Assembly (NCBI GenBank): GCA_016764115.1
Contig: JAESSM010000147.1
Coordinates: forward strand, 1-7,031
DNA: 7,031 nt
Direction: 5' to 3'
Source: Bacteroidia bacterium
Lineage (GTDB): Bacteria > Bacteroidota > Bacteroidia > JAESSM01 > NORP286
The notes under the pieces are model-generated. The model was given only the letters and a program-made list of their open reading frames with translations. It did no database searches and was not told the origin of the DNA. Numbering within the stretch: the stretch's first letter is position 1; every line of letters starts with the position of its first letter. Both the position numbers and the translations under genes were made by a program. Below, one piece after another: positions 1 through 7,031 of the stretch.

Positions 1-3000
1 TATTTCATTTTCCTTTAACCTTTTATACTCTTGAAATGTAATTAGGTTTCGTTTTTCACCAATATTTCCTTCCTTTGATTCGCGCTTGTTATCAGTGTCT
101 TGCTGCCTCATCGCCTTTTCTGATTCAAGCAATCTGAGCATTATTTTTTCCTGCCTTTTTAGAGTTTCTTGGGTTATTCTTTTGTTAACTAAATCTGTTT
201 CCGTTTGATCCATTAATTCACTTATTTTTTCGAGATCACCCAATTTTTTTTGACCATCTTTATTTTGTAGTTCATTCAGTTTTTCTAATTGCTTCCTTAT
301 CGCGGATTGTTGGGCTGCCATTTCTGCAAGTTCTTTGCTCATTTGTGATTTTTGGCCTTGTTTACCCGGTTTACCCATACTATTTTTCATTTCTTTTATT
401 TGGTCGTTCAATTGTTGCTGAAGCTTTGACATTTTAGGGATTGAGTTTGCGCCACCGGGTTTTTCACATTGTTGCTTCCCAGGCATTTGTTTTGCCATTT
501 GTTGCTGGAGTTGTTCTAATACTTCACTCAGTAAAACAGCAATGTTATTAACAGCGGTCATCACAAATTGTTGTCGGCTTTTGGCTTGTGGTAAATTCCT
601 GTCAGCCATTGCTGAAATAGCCTTTTCCATATTGTGATTAACTTCTCCGATTTCTCTGTTAATGTAAGTTGATATTTCTACCATTCGCTTACTCAATGCC
701 AGCAAGCTGTCTTCGATCATTTCAGCATCTTCCTTAATATTAAATTGTTGTTGGGTTAGTTCAACATATTTTGGGTCACTGGTTTTGGTAATGCTAAGCT
801 TGTCAATCAGTGCTTCCTGTTCAAAAGATAACTTGATCAAATTTTCTAGTAATTGGCGAAGTGCATCCAAGTCTTCATCCATGGCTTGCATTTGCATATT
901 GCTTTGCATAGCCTCTAATTTGTTTGCTAATTGCTGCATTTTTTTAGATGCTTTTTTTTGAGATTGCGAGGCTTTTTTGTTCTTTCCTTTTTGGAGTTCA
1001 TCCATACTTTGCTGAAGATCCTGTTGAATGGATTGCTGTTGTTCTTCTGTGGGGTCCATTCCATGGGGGAATTCTAATTCCTGATTTTTCTTTTCAAGAT
1101 CACTTAGGTCTGTCTTGATTTCTTCAAATTGCTTATTTAATTCTTCTTGTTCTTTTGTAAGATCTTGATTATCAGAAGTTTTATCTTCCGTTTTTTCAGA
1201 TAACTCTTCTTCTTTTTGGGCCAGCTCTTCCAGATCCTTTATTGCTTCTTCCAGTTTTTGTTCAAATTCAAGTTGTTTAAAAAGTTCTAGCATCCTATCC
1301 AGTTCATTTTCTAAATCTTGATTTGACAATTCAAATTCTTCTAAATCTTCCAAAAGATCATTCTTATTCATTTCATCCATCAGCCTTTCCAACTCTTCAA
1401 ACAACTTTTTCATTTCTTCGTTCACTATTTCGTCAAACAGCTCCTCCAATTTTTCTTGCTTTTCAGTTATGCGTTTTTCCTGTTCCTGGTATTCTTGTTG
1501 CTGATCTGTTTTTAAGGAGTTCTCATTTTGGAGTTTCTCAACATCATTAAGTAACTCTTTTTGTTTTTTAAGTAGTTCTTCAAGCGCTTTCTTGTCCTGC
1601 CAATCCAATTGTTTCTTCGCAAGAATTTTTTCCCGGAATTTCTTAATATCCTCTTTTAATTCTTTGGCTTCATTCATTCTGGCTCCCAGTTGTTTCTTAA
1701 TATTTTCATTCGCCTGCTCAGTGATTTCTTTCAATTCAGATTTTGAGGGAGCCTTAAATATTCTTGTCTTTGAACGTGTTGATTTTCTGCCGTTTACTGC
1801 ATCATTATCCCAAATCTTAAAGTAATATTCAATTACATCTCCAGAAGAAATTGGTAATTCATGTAAATCCCAGTAATGAAAAAATTGATCAACAGTTGCA
1901 TTTTCATGGAGGGATAACTCAAAGGCATTATTTTCTAGTACCGTTACTGAAGTGTCACTAGAGTTAATGTATCTGTAATTAAATGTAAGCTTAGTTAATC
2001 CATGGTCATCTTTAATTTCTCCCATAAAATAATAGAGCTTGTTAGTAGAAGAATCAATTTGCTCCTCGACATCGATGGTGGGGTAGAGGTCAGGAATTAC
2101 ATTCATATTATATGAAATAGAATCCCTGCTTGTTAATTCTTTATTCGATGGAACTATAACATATCCCCCAGACTCTCTTAATTGTTTTGTGAATGAAAAA
2201 CTGTTTGAACCGTTTTGATTGGCGTATACAACGGTATCATTGAATGAGAGTTTTATTTTTTCTGTGCTCTGAGCAATAAAGTTCCATGTTACTTTTGTCC
2301 CTTCAGGAATGAGTAATTCACCACTGTTGTGAAGTTCTTCATCTTTTCTTTCTAAATAATTAGGATAATCAAGCTTGATATCAAAGTTTAAAATAATGGG
2401 ATTTGGAAGTACTGCCAAATCATAGGGCTGGGAAGAAAAACCATCTGCGAAAAGTGAAAAGGACAGCGCATTTTGAAGATTCTTAAATGTATGGCCAAAT
2501 TCTAGTTTACTTTTTTTATCCAACTTGAAAGTATTGTCACCAATATTTAAATAAACATTTTGTGGGATTTCTTTACCAGTAATTTTTACTTCTAATTGAA
2601 AATCTTCAAACTGAACAGCCTCTAGCTCATTATTCAGTACATTAAATTGGAAGGGAGCTACGGGTTCAAAATAAGTTCTATGTTCAATTAATCGTTCGGT
2701 ACTTTCAGTAATCATTTTAGGTGCTGCGAAGACTATTACCAACAATAATAGAATTGGAGCAATTGCGTATTTCAGATACTTTTTGTTTTCCTTAAAATTA
2801 ATTGCACTGGAAAATGGCACGGGTTTTAGATCCTCAATTTTTTGATCTACACTAGCGCTAATTAGAGACGAGCTAATTCCTTGATTGTCAGATAGTTCCT
2901 TTAGTTGTAATATGTTAAGTAATTTGTCCTGCACGGTGATAAAATGCTTTCCAATAATATTAGCAGCAGTTTTATGATTGATGATTTTGCCAAGTCTGTT

Positions 3001-3252
3001 TAGTTTTAATAAGGGAATGAAGATGTATTTGGAAAGCAAATACAAGTTACCAAATAGAAATGTATAGAAAAGTGCAGTTCTAACCGAGGTATTAAATTGA
3101 CCTAAATATTCAAGTAGATTTACTGATATAAATAATAACAAACATCCAATGAAAAAATAAATACCTCCCTTTATAAGTTGATTCTTATAATACTTCCTGA
3201 TAAACTCATCAAGCTTATTTATTAGAACTGTAAAATTTGTTTCAGATGCCAT
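1..3252 (-). CDS. DUF4175-type membrane-anchored coiled-coil protein (3' end cut by window)
   Basis: I followed this frame by hand from ATG 3252 to base 1: 1084 codons without a stop. An in-frame TGA at 3265-3267 with no ATG between fixes the start. Hydrophobic segments lie near residues 30-47, 57-80 and 160-178. With the N-terminus inside, everything after the third would be periplasmic. Residues about 185-500 are beta-rich and Ig-like (for example the YYFMGEIKDDHGLTKLTFNY stretch near 407-426). From about 504 the chain is Glu/Lys/Gln/Leu-rich coiled coil, broken near 729-734 and by a Pro/Gly/Cys segment near 924-970. This layout, including the CEKPGG segment followed by a MSKELAEMAAQQSAIRK helix, matches my memory of Bacteroidota DUF4175 proteins, sometimes annotated 'ATPase'. 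I see no Walker A motif in it. Such proteins run about 1100 residues, so probably only a few tens are missing. Molecular function is unknown; an envelope structural or scaffold role is inference. Confidence 0.85.
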   Translation of the reverse strand, partial: MASETNFTVLINKLDEFIRKYYKNQLIKGGIYFFIGCLLLFISVNLLEYLGQFNTSVRTALFYTFLFGNLYLLSKYIFIPLLKLNRLGKIINHKTAANIIGKHFITVQDKLLNILQLKELSDNQGISSSLISASVDQKIEDLKPVPFSSAINFKENKKYLKYAIAPILLLLVIVFAAPKMITESTERLIEHRTYFEPVAPFQFNVLNNELEAVQFEDFQLEVKITGKEIPQNVYLNIGDNTFKLDKKSKLEFGHTFKNLQNALSFSLFADGFSSQPYDLAVLPNPIILNFDIKLDYPNYLERKDEELHNSGELLIPEGTKVTWNFIAQSTEKIKLSFNDTVVYANQNGSNSFSFTKQLRESGGYVIVPSNKELTSRDSISYNMNVIPDLYPTIDVEEQIDSSTNKLYYFMGEIKDDHGLTKLTFNYRYINSSDTSVTVLENNAFELSLHENATVDQFFHYWDLHELPISSGDVIEYYFKIWDNDAVNGRKSTRSKTRIFKAPSKSELKEITEQANENIKKQLGARMNEAKELKEDIKKFREKILAKKQLDWQDKKALEELLKKQKELLNDVEKLQNENSLKTDQQQEYQEQEKRITEKQEKLEELFDEIVNEEMKKLFEELERLMDEMNKNDLLEDLEEFELSNQDLENELDRMLELFKQLEFEQKLEEAIKDLEELAQKEEELSEKTEDKTSDNQDLTKEQEELNKQFEEIKTDLSDLEKKNQELEFPHGMDPTEEQQQSIQQDLQQSMDELQKGKNKKASQSQKKASKKMQQLANKLEAMQSNMQMQAMDEDLDALRQLLENLIKLSFEQEALIDKLSITKTSDPKYVELTQQQFNIKEDAEMIEDSLLALSKRMVEISTYINREIGEVNHNMEKAISAMADRNLPQAKSRQQFVMTAVNNIAVLLSEVLEQLQQQMAKQMPGKQQCEKPGGANSIPKMSKLQQQLNDQIKEMKNSMGKPGKQGQKSQMSKELAEMAAQQSAIRKQLEKLNELQNKDGQKKLGDLEKISELMDQTETDLVNKRITQETLKRQEKIMLRLLESEKAMRQQDTDNKRESKEGNIGEKRNLITFQEYKRLKENEI

Positions 3253-3286
3253 ATGATTTAAACGTCAAAGCCTATGCCAGAATATA

Positions 3287-3294
3287 CAAATATA
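3287..3294 (-). promoter_or_regulatory. Candidate Bacteroidota -7 promoter element (TATATTTG)
   Basis: The minus strand reads TATATTTG here, an exact match to the TAnnTTTG -7 consensus described for Bacteroides and Flavobacterium. It lies 34 bases upstream of ATG 3252, which would give a short leader of roughly 25-30 bases. I see no clear TTG or TTTG at the expected -33 spacing, so the match is partial. In AT-rich DNA such an octamer can occur by chance. Confidence 0.4.
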
Positions 3295-3338
3295 CGAAAG
3301 CTTTGTTACACCTGCTTCTCATTAATATTCTTAACTAG

Positions 3339-3358
3339 TTGACCTATAGCAGGTTCAA
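3339..3358 (-). terminator. Small hairpin just after the TMTC-like gene, possible weak terminator
   Basis: On the minus strand, four bases after the TAA of the upstream gene, the sequence TTGAACCTGCTATAGGTCAA can fold as TTGA-CCT paired with AGG-TCAA, with one bulged A and a five-base loop. No run of U follows, so it is not a classical intrinsic terminator. It may instead protect the 3' end of the message or be incidental. Confidence 0.25.
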
Positions 3359-3362
3359 GATA

Positions 3363-5204
3363 TTATTTATTCGCATTTAGCTTTTTCATAAGATCGCTCA
3401 TAAAGACATTATCCATTTTCATTCCCATTGATTTGGCTGTCTTTGCATCTTTTAATGCTTGTTCATATTGTTTTAAAGAAAAATATGCCATTGCTCTGTT
3501 TATGTAAGCATTACCATTGTTAGATTCTAATTGTATTGACTTATTGAAATCAGCCAAAGCTCTTTCATGAAATCCTTTCATACTTAAAACAATTCCTCGG
3601 TTATTGTAAGCTTGAGTGTAATCAGACTTTAATTCAATAGCCTTGTTAAGATCGGTTAAGGCTTTATCGTTGAAACCATTTTGTCCATAAGCGATTCCCC
3701 GGTTATAATAAACTTCGGGGTTATCTGGTTCTAATTTTGCAGCTGCTGTATAATCTGCTGCTGCCTTGTCGTAAAGTTTCATTAAATTATATGCAAATCC
3801 ACGATTATTCCATGAACCATAATGTTTTGGATCCACATTAATTGCGCTTGTAAAGTCGGCAACAGCTTTTGGATACTCTTTAAGAGCAGAATATTTATTT
3901 GCACGATTATAGTATGCTGTGTGAACATTTGGATATACTTCCAATACCCTTGACCACAATGAAATACTATCGTTCCATACTTTAGCATATCCGTTAGATT
4001 GGTAAGCCAACAATCCAATAAGTATAATACCTATCCCAAGAATTGAATTTTTATATGATTTGAATGATTTCGTTTTTATTAATTCGTTAGCACCCATAAC
4101 AACACAAAAAATCATACCGAGGTGTGCCATATATGTATACCTGTCTGCCATAAGATACTGGCTATTTACAGGAACTAACCTAATTAGCGGTAAAACTGTC
4201 ATTAAAAAGAACCCAAAACCGAATCCGATGAGTCTTGTTTTTTTAATTGAAGCAATAGCGAGTCCTGTAAGTCCAATGGCAATTCCGAAATAGTAATATA
4301 GAAAACCCGGCATTTGCCCGTTTACTTTTTGTACTATCGGATAAAAAGGAGTTAAGTCTGTAGGCCAAAATAATTTGTAAAAATGGAATACGAAACTGTA
4401 GCTGGCTGTTAAGATCCTGTCAAATAGAGTTAAGACCTGAACGGTTACATTCGATTGATGACGGATACTAAGTGTAAATATTAGAAGCAGAATTGCCATG
4501 ATCAAATACGGCAACTTTTCAAGAATTAATTTTTTATCAAGTTTTCTTTTAAACAAGAAGTCGATCATTAATAGGAGAGGAGCTAATGACATTGCGGCTC
4601 CTTGTGAAAGCAATGCCAACCCATAAAACCCTAATGAGATTAAGAAATACCTTTGCTTCCTTTCTTTATAATATTTGATGTAGTAAATGAAGGTGGCCAG
4701 ACAAAATGCTGTACAGAACAACCATGATCTTCCTGTAATCCATGCCACTGCTTCTACATGCATAGGGTGCACTACAAAAAATAAAGTTGTAAAAAAAGAT
4801 ACATGTAATTGGTTGCAAAGGAGATAAATAAACTGAAAAACCAGTATCACACAAATAATATGAAGTATCAGATTAGTGGCGTGAAAAGCTGTAGGGTTTA
4901 ATTCAAACAATTCATATTCGATACTCCATGACATGAAACTGAATAAGGAGGTTCCGGGATTATCGTCATACATTCCTGAAAAATTCTCAGCTGAAATATC
5001 CTTGATATATGGATTGTTCACAATGAATTTATTATCATCCCAGTTAGTGAAATCCGCATTGAGGGTAGGAAAGAGGATGATCACAGCAGTGAGGATAGTT
5101 AACCCTATTAAAAATGGTTTCGAATTAAGAAGATTGCTTTTTTCTATTTTTTTTGGAGGACTGGAAACTTTTACTGAAGTTCTTTTATTCTTCTTTTGCT
5201 TCAT
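3363..5204 (-). CDS. TMTC-like GT-C membrane protein with five C-terminal TPRs
   Basis: This complete 613-residue protein begins with a Lys/Arg-rich cytoplasmic tail (1-29) and a first membrane helix near 31-48. About ten more hydrophobic segments follow up to residue 402. NWDD at 54-57, just after helix 1, sits where GT-C glycosyltransferases carry acidic catalytic residues. Residues 146-163, with HPMHVEAVAWITGRS, and MADRYTYMAH at 352-361 resemble the conserved DUF1736 core of eukaryotic TMTC proteins and bacterial TPR relatives. Residues 427-596 are five gapless 34-residue TPRs. TMTC proteins transfer mannose from a lipid-linked donor to proteins at the lumenal side of the membrane. A similar periplasmic sugar-transfer role here is inference, and donor and acceptor cannot be read from the sequence. 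ATG 5204 is preferred because no upstream in-frame ATG was seen and the tail obeys the positive-inside rule; no clear Shine-Dalgarno is present. A multi-spanning TPR protein without enzymatic activity is the alternative. Confidence 0.85.
   Translation of the reverse strand: MKQKKNKRTSVKVSSPPKKIEKSNLLNSKPFLIGLTILTAVIILFPTLNADFTNWDDNKFIVNNPYIKDISAENFSGMYDDNPGTSLFSFMSWSIEYELFELNPTAFHATNLILHIICVILVFQFIYLLCNQLHVSFFTTLFFVVHPMHVEAVAWITGRSWLFCTAFCLATFIYYIKYYKERKQRYFLISLGFYGLALLSQGAAMSLAPLLLMIDFLFKRKLDKKLILEKLPYLIMAILLLIFTLSIRHQSNVTVQVLTLFDRILTASYSFVFHFYKLFWPTDLTPFYPIVQKVNGQMPGFLYYYFGIAIGLTGLAIASIKKTRLIGFGFGFFLMTVLPLIRLVPVNSQYLMADRYTYMAHLGMIFCVVMGANELIKTKSFKSYKNSILGIGIILIGLLAYQSNGYAKVWNDSISLWSRVLEVYPNVHTAYYNRANKYSALKEYPKAVADFTSAINVDPKHYGSWNNRGFAYNLMKLYDKAAADYTAAAKLEPDNPEVYYNRGIAYGQNGFNDKALTDLNKAIELKSDYTQAYNNRGIVLSMKGFHERALADFNKSIQLESNNGNAYINRAMAYFSLKQYEQALKDAKTAKSMGMKMDNVFMSDLMKKLNANK
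3417..3926 (-). repeat. Five tandem 102-bp units encoding TPRs
   Basis: Residues 427-460, 461-494, 495-528, 529-562 and 563-596 of the TMTC-like protein align without gaps as five 34-residue TPRs. Each has an aromatic residue at position 5 and Asn-Arg at positions 7-8 of my register (YYNR, WNNR, YYNR, YNNR, YINR). Each also has a conserved Asp in the second helix. The DNA copies have diverged, so this is a protein-level repeat, not a recent tandem duplication. It is a domain within the gene, not a separate element. Confidence 0.9.
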
Positions 5205-5383
5205 TGCGGAAATTTCTCAAAAAAAAGTTGATTTGCCAATAAAAAGCTATATCATCTAAAAATTGTATACTGATTATTAAGATAATTATGATTAGAACTG
5301 ATCTTAAAATAACATAACAATCCGTTAAATCAGTGTGCTATTATGTGATAAATGTTTTTGTATTGTATTTAGACGGAATGACG

Positions 5384-7031
5384 TTAATTAATCACAATCA
5401 TTCGTTTGGAAAGTGAAGCATCCCCAAAGTTTAAATGATAATGGTATAATCCGGAAGAGAAATTGGATAAGTCAATTAGTTCTTCATAAGTGCCTTTGGA
5501 CAGGTTTCCTTTGCTGATATCATAAACCATTTCTCCTAACTTGTTATAAATTTTAATGGATACATCAGTATTACCAGCAAGTGTATATGAGATTGTAGTT
5601 TGACTCCTGCAAGGGTTAGGGTAGTTTTGGTGAAGCTCAAAATTGTATGAAGGTTTCTTGTCAGAAATTCCACTGGCTAAGTCAATGATTTGAAAATCAT
5701 CCATGATCCAGCCATCATATCCCCATGCGTTATAGTCGCTGGTAAATGAAAATCTAAATTGAATAAAGTTGCCTCCCAAAGTGAGACTCGATAAGTCAAA
5801 CTTAGATAAAACCCAATCGCTTGTTTCGTTGCCTTGCCATCCTGGTGTACTTTGAACGTTGCTTGCGCTTGATATGGCCCACTGATTATACCAATTTTCA
5901 CCAAGAGCATCAAAATAATCCCCTAATACAGTCCATGTAAATCCATCGTTAGTGCTGTAATCTATTCGACCTCCATCAGAAAAACCAATATCATACATGT
6001 GAAAAAATGATAACTCAGGTTGAGTAACCTTAGAAAAATCAAACTGTGGACTGTAAAGAGCAGAGCGGCTATTTTCTCTATAATCAATACTGGTTTGTGT
6101 GATATATGCCTTACTGCCACTGTATGCATTATTAAAATAGCTTTTTGTGATTGGTCTTCCTAACAGCCAATCATCATAAGGTGTTACACCGGTATTTCCT
6201 ATTGATAGTTCGGCCTTATGATACCATTGAGTTGCAGTAACTGTTTCAAAATCTTCTTTATAGGGATATTGAAATATAGCATCAATTACTTCAAAAGTAT
6301 GATAGGTATTTGGAGCATTATCAGGATGATAAGCTGTGTTGCTAAAGCCACTGGCATCAACTGACTCTATATAATAATCTACAACAGATCCTTGATTTTG
6401 ACCAGCGATGGAATAGGTATAAGTATTTCCCGTTGTATTGGTCATGGCGTTTGGTCCGTTCCATGTGCCGTCATCAACTCTGTAGTAAACATCAGCAGAA
6501 TTAATACCAGATGAATCTGTAATAGTTGCAGTTATATCATATGAATCTGTAGAACCCGAATTTGATAAAGCGGTATGTGTGATAACAGGTGGGTCATACT
6601 CTCCTGATTCTGTAACTGTTAAAACTACATCATCAATTAACCAACCATAAAAGTTTCTTGATTCATCAGATTTAAGATAGAACCTGATCTTGATATTATT
6701 AAAACCACTTCCTGTAAAGGAACTTAAATTAAAAGATTCTTTTTTCCACCAGGAACTATCAGGTGTGGCTTCCACATTTAATTCCCATTTTGAGTATGAT
6801 CCATCAAAGAAATTGGAGCCATATAACAGGATGCTGTTTCCCGTATAATAATTTGTATCTAGTTTTGACCAACTGCTTCCACCATTGATGGAGATTTGTA
6901 AATATGCTTCTTCACCTATTTCAATTTTAGCTATATGTTGAAATTCAAGAATAGCTCCCGAATAAGAACTAAGATCAATGGAGTTGGTAAGTTCTAAATA
7001 GTATTTTGAATCGCTCGTATAAACACAATGA
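5384..7031 (-). CDS. Secreted multidomain protein with T9SS sorting domain (N-terminus outside window)
   Basis: The frame is open from the right edge (first full codon 7030-7028) to TAA 5386-5384, giving 548 visible residues. A GTG at 6775 would give a 463-residue ORF, but it falls inside a domain, so it is not the true start. Numbered from the visible end: residues 1-139 are a jelly-roll module ending in GWLIDDVVL; about 146-249 an Ig-like module; about 255-451 a second jelly roll ending in GWIMDDFQI; 464-548 a type A T9SS sorting domain starting at ELHQNYPNP and ending KRMIVIN. The sorting domain is normally recognised by the outer-membrane T9SS and removed when the protein is attached to the surface or released. 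MAM-like modules with the GWxxDD signature are common in immune-inhibitor-A-like (M6), subtilase and M14 secreted peptidases, so a peptidase domain may lie upstream. No catalytic motif is visible here. NYPNPC replaces the more usual NYPNPF. Confidence 0.9.
   Translation of the reverse strand, partial: HCVYTSDSKYYLELTNSIDLSSYSGAILEFQHIAKIEIGEEAYLQISINGGSSWSKLDTNYYTGNSILLYGSNFFDGSYSKWELNVEATPDSSWWKKESFNLSSFTGSGFNNIKIRFYLKSDESRNFYGWLIDDVVLTVTESGEYDPPVITHTALSNSGSTDSYDITATITDSSGINSADVYYRVDDGTWNGPNAMTNTTGNTYTYSIAGQNQGSVVDYYIESVDASGFSNTAYHPDNAPNTYHTFEVIDAIFQYPYKEDFETVTATQWYHKAELSIGNTGVTPYDDWLLGRPITKSYFNNAYSGSKAYITQTSIDYRENSRSALYSPQFDFSKVTQPELSFFHMYDIGFSDGGRIDYSTNDGFTWTVLGDYFDALGENWYNQWAISSASNVQSTPGWQGNETSDWVLSKFDLSSLTLGGNFIQFRFSFTSDYNAWGYDGWIMDDFQIIDLASGISDKKPSYNFELHQNYPNPCRSQTTISYTLAGNTDVSIKIYNKLGEMVYDISKGNLSKGTYEELIDLSNFSSGLYHYHLNFGDASLSKRMIVIN

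Noticed and set aside
1323..1825. Two plus-strand ORFs (1323-1550 and 1592-1825) rich in Phe, Ser and Leu
   Set aside because: They are antisense shadows of the Glu/Lys-rich coiled-coil region of the DUF4175 gene, whose purine-rich coding strand gives stop-poor pyrimidine-rich sequence on the other strand.
3310..3354. ACCTGC ... GCAGGT inverted repeat in the 110-bp gap
   Set aside because: Six-base arms separated by 33 bases, and the right arm is better explained by the local hairpin at 3339-3358.
3782..4854. Short ORFs at 3782-4018 (-), 4060-4293 (+) and 4666-4854 (-)
   Set aside because: All sit inside the 613-residue TMTC-like gene in other frames and have no domain-like sequence of their own.
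4933..5259. Plus-strand 108-residue ORF overlapping the start of the TMTC-like gene
   Set aside because: It lies almost wholly antisense to a well-supported gene, resembles no family I know, and has no visible ribosome binding site.
5277..5307. Inverted repeat TTAAGAT ... ATCTTAA with a 17-base loop in the 179-bp gap
   Set aside because: Seven AT-rich pairs with a long loop and no following U run are expected by chance in this composition; not convincing as a terminator or operator.
5205..5383. Search for a promoter upstream of the TMTC-like gene
   Set aside because: Only imperfect matches such as TAGCTTTT were found, with no well-spaced -33 element, so no promoter is called. The T8 tract at 5226-5219 was noted but has no clear role.
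5677..5913. Minus-strand 78-residue ORF inside the T9SS protein gene
   Set aside because: It is an out-of-frame shadow of the second jelly-roll module, which is clearly coding in its own frame.
6773..6775. GTG as the start of the T9SS-sorted protein
   Set aside because: The frame stays open to the window edge and the upstream residues form the first half of a jelly-roll module that continues through this codon.

Overview
The window looks like a piece of a low-GC (roughly one-third G+C by eye) Bacteroidota chromosome. Two features support this. The rightmost gene ends in a type IX secretion (Por) sorting domain with the NYPNP motif, and the leftmost gene encodes the large DUF4175-type membrane/coiled-coil protein that I know mainly from Bacteroidota. 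A TAnnTTTG-like promoter element and the absence of clear Shine-Dalgarno sequences fit the same phylum. No RNA gene, mobile element or CRISPR array is visible.

Three long genes fill the window. All are on the minus strand, so transcription runs right to left. (1) 7031-5384: the C-terminal 548 residues of a secreted, T9SS-sorted protein with two jelly-roll (MAM-like) modules around an Ig-like module; its N-terminus lies beyond the right edge. (2) 5204-3363: a complete 613-residue polytopic membrane protein with a GT-C-like, TMTC/DUF1736-like core and five gapless C-terminal TPRs. (3) 3252-1: 1084 residues, with intact 5' end, of a DUF4175-type protein. It has three N-terminal membrane segments, a beta-rich extracytoplasmic part and about 580 residues of charged, Gln-rich coiled coil; its stop codon lies beyond the left edge. 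The two large edge genes run off the window, and both reading frames were followed by hand and are unbroken.

The intergenic gaps are 179 bp (5205-5383) and 110 bp (3253-3362). The second gap holds a plausible hairpin just after the TMTC-like gene and a TATATTTG element upstream of the DUF4175 gene, so these genes may be separately transcribed. All three proteins should act at or outside the inner membrane, but nothing in the sequence proves a shared pathway. I see no clearly new multi-gene system. The points most worth following are the TMTC-like GT-C plus TPR fusion with a repeated Asn-Arg pair in its TPRs, and the uncharacterised envelope coiled-coil protein.
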